From the NCBI GenBank assembly GCA_903918155.1, contig CAIXDD010000358.1, forward strand, positions 1-19,220: DNA of 19,220 bases, read 5' to 3'. The notes below the pieces were generated by a model that made no database searches, was not told the DNA's origin, and saw nothing but the letters and a program-made list of their open reading frames with translations. Positions within the stretch are counted from its first letter, which is position 1; every line of letters starts with the position of its first letter. This document shows, piece by piece, positions 1 through 7,246 of this stretch. The translations under genes and the position numbers were made by a program. The stretch comes from an uncultured Hyphomicrobiales bacterium (lineage in GTDB: Bacteria > Pseudomonadota > Alphaproteobacteria > Rhizobiales > Beijerinckiaceae).

Positions 1-740
1 ATGGCCTTGGCGGGATTGAGACCCTTCGGGCAGGTTTTCGCGCAATTCATGATCGTGTGGCAGCGATAGAGACGGAACGGATCTTCGAGGAAATCGAGCC
101 GTTCGCCTGTGGATTCGTCACGCGAGTCGGCAAGCCAACGATAGGCCTGGAGAAGAGCGGCCGGTCCCAGATAGCGGTCGCCGTTCCACCAATAGCTGGG
201 GCAGGACGTTGAGCAGCACGCGCACAGGATGCATTCGTACAAGCCATCGAGCTTGCTGCGATCTTCCGGCGACTGGCCCCATTCCTTTTCCGGCGAAGGC
301 GTATCGGTCTTGAGCCAGGGCTCGATCGAGGCGTGCTGGGCGTAGAAGCCCGTGAGATCGGGCACCAGATCCTTCACCACCTGCATGTGGGGGAGCGGAT
401 AAATCTTCACCGCGCCCGAGATCGTGGTCATGTCCTTCGTGCAGGCGAGCGTATTCGTCCCGTCGATGTTCATCGCGCAGGATCCGCAAATGCCCTCACG
501 GCAGGACCGGCGGAACGTGAGCGTCGGATCGACCGTGTTCTTGATCCAGATGATGGCGTCGAGCACCATCGGACCGCAATCGTCCATGTTCACGAAATAG
601 GTGTCGATCCGCGGGTTCTGTCCATCTTCCGGATTCCAGCGATAGACGCGGAATTCGCGGATGTTTTTCGCGCCCGCGGGTTTGGGCCAGGTCTTGCCCG
701 GAGAGGGGCGGGAATTGCGGGGAAGGGCGAATTCGACCAT
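1..740 (-). CDS. sdhB: Succinate dehydrogenase iron-sulfur subunit, 3' end cut by window
   Basis: This is the electron-transfer subunit of respiratory complex II. It passes electrons from the SdhA flavin through three Fe-S clusters to quinone at the membrane. 246 complete codons are visible and the frame is still open at position 1; the family is usually about 260 residues, so only roughly the last dozen are missing. The [2Fe-2S] cysteines lie in CREGICGSC (80-88) with the fourth at Cys100. The ferredoxin-like half carries CILCACCSTSCP (170-181) and CHTIMNCAKTCP (227-238), which supply the [4Fe-4S] and [3Fe-4S] ligands. The ATG at 740 follows a GGGAG ribosome-binding site by 8 bases and lies 15 bp after the sdhA stop, so it is the last sdh gene in the operon seen here. 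Identification is essentially certain. Confidence 0.97.
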   Translation of the reverse strand, partial: MVEFALPRNSRPSPGKTWPKPAGAKNIREFRVYRWNPEDGQNPRIDTYFVNMDDCGPMVLDAIIWIKNTVDPTLTFRRSCREGICGSCAMNIDGTNTLACTKDMTTISGAVKIYPLPHMQVVKDLVPDLTGFYAQHASIEPWLKTDTPSPEKEWGQSPEDRSKLDGLYECILCACCSTSCPSYWWNGDRYLGPAALLQAYRWLADSRDESTGERLDFLEDPFRLYRCHTIMNCAKTCPKGLNPAKA

Positions 741-755
741 GTGTGCGGCTCCCGA

Positions 756-2591
756 TCAGTAAACGCGAGCTTTTGGCTCGATGTAACTGACCTCATTGGT
801 CATCGTATAGGTGTGGACCGGGCGGAAATCGATGGCGACGCGCTTGGTCTCATCATTGGCCCAGGCAAGCGTATGCTTCATCCAGTTTGCGTCGTCGCGA
901 TCCGGATAATCCTCGCGCGCATGGGCGCCTCGGCTCTCCTTGCGCTCGACGGCCGAGTCCATCGTCACCACGGCCTGAATGATCAGATTGTCGAACTCCA
1001 GCGTCTCAAGCAGATCGGAATTCCAGATGAGGGAACGATCGGTGATGCAAACGTCCGAAAGACCGTTCCACACGTCGTGAATGAGCTTGGAGCCTTCTTC
1101 GAGAACCTCGCCGGTCCGGAAGACCGCGCAATTGTTCTGCATGGTCCGCTGCATCTTGTCGCGCAATTGCGCGGTCGGCGTGCCGCCCTTGGACCAGCGG
1201 AACTTGTCGAGACGCGCCAGCGCCCGATCCGCGGAATCCTTGGGAAGTTCGGACTGGGATTCGCCCGGCTTCACCAGTTCCGCGGCGCGAATGCCCGCCG
1301 CACGACCGAAGACGACGAGGTCGATGAGCGAATTGGAGCCCAGCCGATTGGCGCCATGAATGGACACGCAAGCCGCTTCGCCCAGAGCCATCAGTCCGGG
1401 CACGATCGAATCGGGGTTTCCGTCCTGCTTCGTGACGACTTCGCCGTGATAATTCGTGGGAATGCCGCCCATATTGTAGTGCACGGTCGGCAAAACGGGG
1501 ATCGGCTCCTTCGTCACATCGACGCCGGCGAAAATCCGGGCGCTTTCCGAAATGCCTGGCAGGCGCTCGTGCAGGATCTTCGGGTCCAGATGATCAAGAT
1601 GAAGATAGATATGATCCTTATGCTTGCCGACGCCGCGTCCCTCACGGATCTCGATCGTCATGGCGCGCGAGACCACGTCGCGCGAAGCGAGATCCTTCGC
1701 AGACGGCGCATAGCGCTCCATGAAGCGCTCGCCAGCCGCATTGGTGACGTAACCGCCTTCGCCGCGCGCGCCTTCAGTGATGAGGCAGCCCGAGCCGTAA
1801 ATCCCGGTGGGATGGAATTGAACGAATTCCATGTCCTGCAAAGGCAGGCCCACGCGCAGGGCCATCGCATTGCCATCCCCGGTGCAGGTATGCGCGGAGG
1901 TCGCGGAGAAGTAAGCGCGCCCATAGCCGCCGGTCGCCAGAATCGTCTGGCTGGCGCGGAAGCGGTGAATGGATCCATCGTCCATCTTGATGCAAACGAC
2001 GCCACGGCAGCGCCCTTCCTGATCCATGATCAGGTCGATCGCGAAATATTCGATGAAGAACTCGGTCTTGTTCCGCAGCGCCTGACCGTAGAGCGTGTGA
2101 AGGATGGCGTGGCCTGTGCGGTCCGCCGCCGCGCAGGTGCGCTGCGCCGTTCCCTTGCCGTAATCGGTCGTCATGCCGCCGAAGGGACGCTGGTAGATCT
2201 TCCCCTCTTCGGTGCGAGAGAAGGGAACGCCCCAATGTTCCAGCTCATAGACGGCTGCGGGCGCGTTCCGGCACAGATATTCGATCGAATCCTGGTCGCC
2301 GAGCCAGTCGGAGCCCTTCACCGTATCGTACATATGCCAGCGCCAATCGTCCGGCCCCATATTGCCGAGGGCCGCGGAAATGCCGCCCTGGGCGGCCACC
2401 GTATGAGAACGCGTGGGGAAAACCTTGGAAATGCAAGCCGTCCGCAATCCCGCCTGCGAGCAGCCGACGGTCGCGCGCAATCCAGCGCCGCCAGCGCCGA
2501 CGACCACCACGTCGAACGTATGGTCCGTGATCGGATAGGCCGCGCCCGCAACTCCCGGCGCCGCAGTACCGTTGGCAGAAGCATTTGCCAT
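756..2591 (-). CDS. sdhA: Succinate dehydrogenase flavoprotein subunit
   Basis: This is the catalytic subunit of complex II, oxidising succinate to fumarate on the cytoplasmic side with covalently bound FAD. The 611-residue length is typical of alphaproteobacterial and mitochondrial-type SdhA. The Rossmann glycine motif GAGGAG is at 32-37. The FAD-linking histidine is His63, in SHTVAAQGG. Substrate-site sequences are HPTG (260-263), RDVVSR (304-309) and HYNMGG (371-376). The C-terminus ends in the family's conserved EVSYIEPKARVY. The ATG at 2591 follows an AAGGGG ribosome-binding site 8 bases upstream. It lies between sdhD (47 bp upstream) and sdhB (15 bp downstream) and is surely co-transcribed with them. 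The long open frame on the opposite strand (333-2618) is a shadow of this gene. Confidence 0.98.
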   Translation of the reverse strand: MANASANGTAAPGVAGAAYPITDHTFDVVVVGAGGAGLRATVGCSQAGLRTACISKVFPTRSHTVAAQGGISAALGNMGPDDWRWHMYDTVKGSDWLGDQDSIEYLCRNAPAAVYELEHWGVPFSRTEEGKIYQRPFGGMTTDYGKGTAQRTCAAADRTGHAILHTLYGQALRNKTEFFIEYFAIDLIMDQEGRCRGVVCIKMDDGSIHRFRASQTILATGGYGRAYFSATSAHTCTGDGNAMALRVGLPLQDMEFVQFHPTGIYGSGCLITEGARGEGGYVTNAAGERFMERYAPSAKDLASRDVVSRAMTIEIREGRGVGKHKDHIYLHLDHLDPKILHERLPGISESARIFAGVDVTKEPIPVLPTVHYNMGGIPTNYHGEVVTKQDGNPDSIVPGLMALGEAACVSIHGANRLGSNSLIDLVVFGRAAGIRAAELVKPGESQSELPKDSADRALARLDKFRWSKGGTPTAQLRDKMQRTMQNNCAVFRTGEVLEEGSKLIHDVWNGLSDVCITDRSLIWNSDLLETLEFDNLIIQAVVTMDSAVERKESRGAHAREDYPDRDDANWMKHTLAWANDETKRVAIDFRPVHTYTMTNEVSYIEPKARVY

Positions 2592-2638
2592 GAGTTTAAC
2601 CCCTTATCGATGTCTTGAGCTGACGCATTCGGCCGGCG

Positions 2639-3034
2639 TCAGACGAAACTCAGCCGCAGGATAGCGTAGACGCAGGCGACTCCGATCACCGCGGAGAAGA
2701 ACATGTTCGCAAGCAGAGCGAAGGACTTCACATGTTCAGAGTGGACGTAATCCTCGATGATGGTCTGCATGCCCAACATCATGTGGTAGACGGACGCCGG
2801 AATGAAGAGCAGCAAAAGGATCGACGCGAAAGGGTGACCAAGCGTCGCACGAACGACGCCGTGGTCTTTGCCGACCGTGGTGATCAGCAACCACACGAAG
2901 CCGATCGTGAGGGGGATCAGCGCCATAGACGTCGCCCGCATGCGCCAGGCGTGACGGGTGCCGGAACGCGCGGAGCCGAGATATAGGACCTTGGCTGCGG
3001 GCGTGCGGATCGATTTTGAATTGCCGGACATCAT
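2639..3034 (-). CDS. sdhD: Succinate dehydrogenase membrane anchor subunit SdhD
   Basis: This small hydrophobic subunit, with SdhC, anchors SdhAB and helps form the heme b and quinone sites. It has 131 residues and three predicted membrane helices, at about 36-54, 67-89 and 104-126. The diagnostic stretch is YHMMLGMQTIIEDYVH (83-98), where His84 is the candidate heme b ligand and Asp95-Tyr96 match the quinone-proximal Asp-Tyr of the family. Two adjacent ATG codons (3034 and 3031) follow GGAGAG; the second has the better spacing, so the true protein may be one residue shorter. It starts 12 bp after the sdhC stop. SdhD is poorly conserved in general, so the call rests on the heme motif and operon position together. 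Confidence 0.93.
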   Translation of the reverse strand: MMSGNSKSIRTPAAKVLYLGSARSGTRHAWRMRATSMALIPLTIGFVWLLITTVGKDHGVVRATLGHPFASILLLLFIPASVYHMMLGMQTIIEDYVHSEHVKSFALLANMFFSAVIGVACVYAILRLSFV

Positions 3035-3046
3035 TCTCTCCGCGCT

Positions 3047-3454
3047 TCAGCGAACGACATAGGCCAGGAACCAAACCAGCAGGGTGAGGATCAGTCCTCC
3101 CGCGAGGGTGCCCTGCGCGAGATATTCTCGCTCGGGATGGTCCATCCCATAGCCCAGATCCCAGATAAAATGGCGAACGCCGCCAAGCATGTGGTGAAAG
3201 AGCGCCCAAGTGAATCCGAACAGGATCAGGCGGCCGAAGGCGCTGCCCATGAACGCGGATGCGGTCGCGAAGGAAGACGCGTCCGACGCTGCGGCCACAA
3301 GCCACCAGGCGAGCAGGATGGTTCCCACATACAGCCCGACGCCGGTGATGCGATGCGCGATCGACATCGCCATCGTCAGGGCGAAGCGATAGACCTGCAG
3401 ATGGGGGGAGAGCGGACGCGCCGCCCCGCGCGACTGGCCTTGGTCCGTGGTCAT
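3047..3454 (-). CDS. sdhC: Succinate dehydrogenase cytochrome b556 subunit SdhC
   Basis: This is the larger membrane anchor of complex II, contributing to heme b and ubiquinone binding. It has 135 residues with three membrane helices at about 30-55, 68-91 and 113-134. RPLSPHLQVYR (13-23) opens the family signature. In SIAHRITGVG (31-40), Ser31 and Arg35 align with the quinone-site Ser and Arg of E. coli SdhC. In HHMLGGVRHFIWD (87-99), His88 is the likely heme axial ligand. The ATG at 3454 is preceded by GAGAGGG at good spacing. It is the first gene of sdhCDAB. The 81 bp separating it from the upstream thioredoxin gene could hold its promoter, but I see no convincing -35/-10 pair there. Confidence 0.96.
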   Translation of the reverse strand: MTTDQGQSRGAARPLSPHLQVYRFALTMAMSIAHRITGVGLYVGTILLAWWLVAAASDASSFATASAFMGSAFGRLILFGFTWALFHHMLGGVRHFIWDLGYGMDHPEREYLAQGTLAGGLILTLLVWFLAYVVR

Positions 3455-3535
3455 CGGAAGCCCTCTCGATGAATTGAATGCCCGGGCTTCAACTAAATGA
3501 ACAGAGGCCGCAGCGCAACATTTCCTCGCTGGCCG

Positions 3536-4258
3536 TCAGGAGGCCCCGGGACGGGGAGGAAGCTTGAGATTTTCCCATTCTTTCAGGATATTAGCGATGA
3601 GTTCGGTCGCCTCTTGCGAATCCCACTCCGCAGCCCCCGCCATAGTCCCAATGTCGCACCCGTCCGGGCCGATCAGGATGGTCGTGGGCAAACCGGACGC
3701 CTTCCCGGCCCCCTTGAGCGCCTGAAACACCGCCGCCGACGGGTCAGCGTAGAAAGCGAGGCTTTTGACCCCCGCTTCCCTGAGGAAGGCCTGGCGGCGC
3801 TCAAGCCGGGCGGTGTCTATATTGATCGCCACCACCTCAAAACGCGCATTTCCTGAACCAGCCTGCAACCGGTCCAACGCCGGCATTTCGGCTCGACAGG
3901 GCAAACACCATGTCGCCCAAAGGTTTAGGAGAACAAGCCGTCCCGCGAAGGCCTGGAGGTCCAGGCTTGCGCCTTGAGGCCCGGAAAAAGCGAGCTTCAC
4001 CATTGGAGCTGGCCGTTTGGCGGCGACCAAAGCAGCCAGTTCGCCCTTCGACGACGAGGCGGCGAGTCCGACGAGCGCTTCGGACGCGGGACATGCGCCG
4101 CCTTTCGACGCCTCTTCCTTGCGGGAGCGGTCCGCGGTCCCGTATAGGATTAAACCAAACAGACACGCGGCGACGATCGCAAGAAGACGGCGATCACTGG
4201 ACAAGCGACGGAAGCGAGACTGGGCCTGACTCGGGCGCATTTCACTTTCAGCTGGCAT
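3536..4258 (-). CDS. tlpA: Membrane-anchored TlpA-family thioredoxin-like protein
   Basis: This is a periplasmic thiol-disulfide oxidoreductase tethered by one N-terminal membrane helix (about 24-40 of 240 residues). The thioredoxin fold follows: NLWATWCLPCRAEMP carries the redox pair Cys118/Cys121, and GLPTT (189-193) holds the cis-proline. Known TlpA/ResA-type proteins reduce apo-cytochrome c or copper-site cysteines during oxidase maturation; which client applies here cannot be told from sequence. Two further cysteines, Cys56 and Cys201, could form a second disulfide. The frame opens at 4321, but that ATG would lie inside argH, so the ATG at 4258 was chosen. The ATG at 4240 is also possible, and neither has a clear ribosome-binding site. 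It reads toward sdhC and is divergent from argH. The family is sure; the symbol is by similarity only. Confidence 0.85.
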   Translation of the reverse strand: MPAESEMRPSQAQSRFRRLSSDRRLLAIVAACLFGLILYGTADRSRKEEASKGGACPASEALVGLAASSSKGELAALVAAKRPAPMVKLAFSGPQGASLDLQAFAGRLVLLNLWATWCLPCRAEMPALDRLQAGSGNARFEVVAINIDTARLERRQAFLREAGVKSLAFYADPSAAVFQALKGAGKASGLPTTILIGPDGCDIGTMAGAAEWDSQEATELIANILKEWENLKLPPRPGAS

Positions 4259-4287
4259 GGCGTCGACCGGACCCGGAGATTCGAGCG

Positions 4288-5670
4288 ATGAGCAACAAGA
4301 TGTGGGGCGGCCGGTTTTCAAGCGGGCCGGACGAGATCATGGAGGAAATTAACGCCTCCATCGGTTTTGACTACCGTCTCGCCGCTCAGGATATACGCGC
4401 GTCCAAGGCCCATGTCTCCATGCTTGGCGCTACGGGCATCCTCTCCGGTGAAACGGCGGAGACGATCTCCGAGGGCCTCGATCAGGTGATGGCCGAGATC
4501 GAATCCGGCCAGCTCCAGTTCACGCGGGCCTTGGAGGACATTCACATGAATGTCGAAGCCCGGCTTGCTCAGCTCATCGGCGCGGACGCGGGCAGGCTTC
4601 ACACGGCGCGCTCGCGCAACGATCAGGTGGCGGTCGACTTCCGCCTCTGGGTCCGCGACGGCGTCGACCAGATCGACGCCCAATTGAAACAGCTGCAAGT
4701 GGCGCTCGCCGAGAAGGCCCTGACGCATGCCGCAACCGTCATGCCGGGCTTCACCCATATGCAGTCGGCGCAACCGGTGACCTTTGGGCATCATCTGCTC
4801 GCTTATGTCGAGATGCTGAACCGGGATCGCGGGCGTTTCGCAGACGCCCGGCGGCGCCTGAACGAATGCCCTCTCGGAGCGGCCGCGCTCGCCGGCACGT
4901 CTTTTCCCATCGACCGCCACAAGACGGCGGCCGATCTGGGCTTCGACAGGCCGACCGGCAATTCGCTGGACAGCGTTTCCGACCGGGATTTCGTGCTCGA
5001 AACGCTGGCCGCCGCATCCATCTGCGCCGTCCACCTCTCTCGGCTCGCAGAAGAAATCGTTCTCTGGGTGACGCCGCAATTCGCTTTCGTGCGCCTGTCC
5101 GACAAGTTCACGACCGGCTCCTCGATCATGCCGCAGAAGCGAAATCCTGACGCGGCGGAGCTGGTGCGCGGAAAGACCGGGCGGGTCATCGGCGCCCTTC
5201 AGGCGCTCCTGATCGTCATGAAGGGGCTTCCGCTGACCTATTCCAAGGACATGCAAGAGGACAAGGAAGGGGCCTTCGACGCCATTCAGTCCCTGTCGCT
5301 GTGCCTCGCCGCAATGTCCGGCATGATCAAGGATATGACCGTCAATGAAGACGCCATGCGGAAATCCGCCGGCGCCGGCTACAGCACCGCCACGGATCTG
5401 GCGGATTGGCTTGTCAGGGTGATCGGCCTGCCGTTTCGCGAGGCGCACCATGTCACCGGCGCGATCGTCAAGATCGCCTCGGAATCCGGCTGCGATCTGC
5501 ATGAGCTGACGCTTGGCCAAATGCAGGCGGTGGAGCCCCGCGTCACGAACGAAATCTTCTCCGTTCTGGGCGTCGATGAGTCCGTTGCGAGCCGTGTAAG
5601 CTACGGCGGCACGAGCCCGGCGCTCGTCACGCCACGGGCGCAATGGTGGGTTTCCAAGCTCAAATCCTAG
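4288..5670 (+). CDS. argH: Argininosuccinate lyase
   Basis: This cytosolic enzyme cleaves argininosuccinate to arginine and fumarate, the last step of arginine synthesis. The 460 residues match the family. The start MSNKMWGGRF is characteristic. Active-site landmarks are TARSRNDQ near 109-116, the catalytic-region His157 in TPGFTHMQSAQP-like sequence (153-162), and the superfamily signature GSSIMPQKRNP (277-287) with the catalytic serine at Ser279. The frame is open back to 3910, but that extension lies antisense to the thioredoxin gene and has no family similarity, so the ATG at 4288 is used; a GGAG lies about 10 bases upstream. It heads a close-packed run with the lipoprotein gene, lysA and the TIGR02302 gene. 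Its promoter must lie in or very near the start of the divergent thioredoxin gene. Confidence 0.97.
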   Translation: MSNKMWGGRFSSGPDEIMEEINASIGFDYRLAAQDIRASKAHVSMLGATGILSGETAETISEGLDQVMAEIESGQLQFTRALEDIHMNVEARLAQLIGADAGRLHTARSRNDQVAVDFRLWVRDGVDQIDAQLKQLQVALAEKALTHAATVMPGFTHMQSAQPVTFGHHLLAYVEMLNRDRGRFADARRRLNECPLGAAALAGTSFPIDRHKTAADLGFDRPTGNSLDSVSDRDFVLETLAAASICAVHLSRLAEEIVLWVTPQFAFVRLSDKFTTGSSIMPQKRNPDAAELVRGKTGRVIGALQALLIVMKGLPLTYSKDMQEDKEGAFDAIQSLSLCLAAMSGMIKDMTVNEDAMRKSAGAGYSTATDLADWLVRVIGLPFREAHHVTGAIVKIASESGCDLHELTLGQMQAVEPRVTNEIFSVLGVDESVASRVSYGGTSPALVTPRAQWWVSKLKS

Positions 5671-5681
5671 AGAGACGAGAC

Positions 5682-5915
5682 ATGCGCGCGAGAGCAAAAA
5701 CCCTGATCACCGTTCTGTGTCTGAGCGCATGTTTCCTTGCTGCGGGATGCGGACGGAAGAGCCAGCTCGAGACGCCTGCGGACCCTCGGAAAATCTCCGC
5801 GCCCGCGAAGGAGGGGGACCCATCCGTTCGCGCGGGATCGCCCGCGCCTGAGGAACTCGATCTCGCAGGCGCGCGCGGCGCAAGAAAATCCTTCTTCCTC
5901 GATTCCCTTTTGTGA
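5682..5915 (+). CDS. lptM: Small LptM-like outer-membrane lipoprotein
   Basis: This is a 77-residue lipoprotein with a basic N-terminus, a hydrophobic stretch (about 7-21) and a lipobox LAAGC, predicting lipidation at Cys23. GRKSQLETP directly after the cysteine matches the short LptM/YifL pattern (Cys-Gly-x-Lys followed by a Leu-rich turn). The remaining 50 residues are proline- and charge-rich and probably disordered. In E. coli, LptM binds the LptD/LptE translocon and promotes correct LptD disulfides; that role is inferred here from family only. The ATG at 5682 lies 11 bp after the argH stop, with AGAGACGAG upstream. An in-frame ATG at 5643 sits inside argH and would spoil the signal peptide. 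Position between argH and lysA is common in this group. The lipoprotein call is firm; the LptM role is less so. Confidence 0.78.
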   Translation: MRARAKTLITVLCLSACFLAAGCGRKSQLETPADPRKISAPAKEGDPSVRAGSPAPEELDLAGARGARKSFFLDSLL

Positions 5916-5931
5916 AGAAACCGGCTGAGAC

Positions 5932-7200
5932 ATGCACCATTTCATAGACATAGACGGCGTCCTGCATGCTGAGGACGTAGACGTCCGCGAGATAGCCGCG
6001 CAGGTCGGGACGCCGTTCTATTGTTATTCGACTGCGACGCTGACGAGACATTTCACCGTCTTTTCGTCGGCGTTCAGCGGCATGGACGCGCTCGTTTGCT
6101 ATGCGATGAAGGCGAATTCCAATCAGGCGGTTCTGAAGACCCTCGCACGCCTTGGCGCCGGCATGGACATCGTTTCCGAAGGCGAATTGCTGCGCGCGCA
6201 GGCGGCGGGGGTTCCAGGTTCGAAAATCACGTTTTCAGGCGTGGGAAAAACGGAACGCGAAATCGCGCTGGCGCTCGATTATGAAATTTTCTGCTTCAAC
6301 GTCGAATCCGAGCCGGAACTCGAGACCATTTCTCAGATAGCGGCCGCGAAGGGCAAGACGGCGCATATTTCTCTGCGCGTGAACCCTGACGTCGACGCCA
6401 AGACGCACAAGAAGATCTCCACGGGCAAGTCGGAGAACAAATTCGGCGTTCCGATCTCGCGGGCCCGAGACGTCTATTCCCGCGGAGCGTGCCTCCCTGG
6501 CGTCAAGGCGACGGGCGTCGACATGCATATTGGATCCCAGATCACGGATCTGACGCCGTTTGACGACGCTTTTCAGCTTCTGGCCGAATTCGTTCGGCAG
6601 CTGCGCTCCGACGGCGTCGCGATCGATCATCTGGACATCGGCGGAGGGCTGGGCATTCCCTACCATGCCGCAGAAGACGCGGAGCCTTACGCCCCTGCCC
6701 GCTATGCGGACGTCGTGCGCAAGCGTCTGGGGGGGCTGGGGTGCAAACTTGTGCTCGAACCTGGCCGATTGCTCGTCGGCAACGCCGGAATCCTCGTCTG
6801 CAAGGTGCTCTATATAAAGCGCGGCGAAAACCGTACGTTCATAATCGTGGACGCCGCGATGAACGATCTCGTTCGTCCGACGCTGTACGACGCCCATCAT
6901 GACATTCGGACCGTCGTCCGGGCTCCGCTCGAAGACGGATGCGTTGCGGACGTCGTGGGTCCGGTCTGCGAAACCGGCGATTACCTCGCGCTTGGCCGGG
7001 AAATGCCCGCATGCCGTCCGGGCGACCTTCTGGCGATCATGTCCGCGGGCGCCTATGGCGCCGTTCAGGCTGGCACTTACAATTCTCGCTTGCTCGTCCC
7101 CGAAGTGCTTGTGAATGGGCGCGACTGGGCTGTCGTGCGTCCCCGCCCTACCTATGAAAGCTTGATCGGCTTGGACAATGTCCCGGATTGGCTAACATAG
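5932..7200 (+). CDS. lysA: Diaminopimelate decarboxylase
   Basis: This PLP enzyme decarboxylates meso-diaminopimelate to L-lysine, the last step of lysine synthesis, in the cytosol. It has 422 residues, normal for LysA. The fold-type III barrel shows the PLP lysine Lys60 in CYAMKANSN, HIGSQI (199-204), the phosphate-binding GGG (238-240), EPGR (276-279), and Cys346-Glu347 in VCETGD, which comes from the partner subunit to complete the active site. The ATG at 5932 lies 16 bp downstream of the lipoprotein stop; GAGAC just upstream is a weak ribosome-binding site. It is probably co-transcribed with argH and the lipoprotein gene. No frameshift or missing residue was seen. Confidence 0.97.
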   Translation: MHHFIDIDGVLHAEDVDVREIAAQVGTPFYCYSTATLTRHFTVFSSAFSGMDALVCYAMKANSNQAVLKTLARLGAGMDIVSEGELLRAQAAGVPGSKITFSGVGKTEREIALALDYEIFCFNVESEPELETISQIAAAKGKTAHISLRVNPDVDAKTHKKISTGKSENKFGVPISRARDVYSRGACLPGVKATGVDMHIGSQITDLTPFDDAFQLLAEFVRQLRSDGVAIDHLDIGGGLGIPYHAAEDAEPYAPARYADVVRKRLGGLGCKLVLEPGRLLVGNAGILVCKVLYIKRGENRTFIIVDAAMNDLVRPTLYDAHHDIRTVVRAPLEDGCVADVVGPVCETGDYLALGREMPACRPGDLLAIMSAGAYGAVQAGTYNSRLLVPEVLVNGRDWAVVRPRPTYESLIGLDNVPDWLT

Positions 7201-7236
7201 GATCTGTCGACTCGACCGGGTCTCCTCTCGTGACTT

Positions 7237-7240
7237 GGAG
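7237..7240 (+). promoter_or_regulatory. Ribosome-binding site deciding a GTG start
   Basis: GGAG lies 6 bases before the GTG at 7247, and this decides the start of the TIGR02302-family gene. The in-frame TTG at 7235 overlaps the site itself and has no purine-rich sequence in front. Confidence 0.6.
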
Positions 7241-7246
7241 CTCTTC

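Noticed and set aside
333..2618. Open frame of 761 codons on the plus strand opposite sdhB and sdhA
   Set aside because: It lies entirely antisense to two certain genes, reads as Arg/His/Gly-rich low-information sequence, and is expected from codon bias in GC-rich DNA.
3455..3535. Search for an sdhC promoter in the gap after the thioredoxin gene
   Set aside because: The best pair on the minus strand (TTGCGC, 17 bases, TAGTTG) has a very poor -10, so no promoter is claimed; sdhC may also be read from the thioredoxin gene.
3910..4287. 126-codon N-terminal extension of argH
   Set aside because: It is antisense to the thioredoxin gene, and the known ArgH N-terminus begins at 4288.
4318..5697. 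Open frame of 459 codons antisense to argH
   Set aside because: It mirrors argH codons with no recognisable domain and no separate ribosome-binding site.
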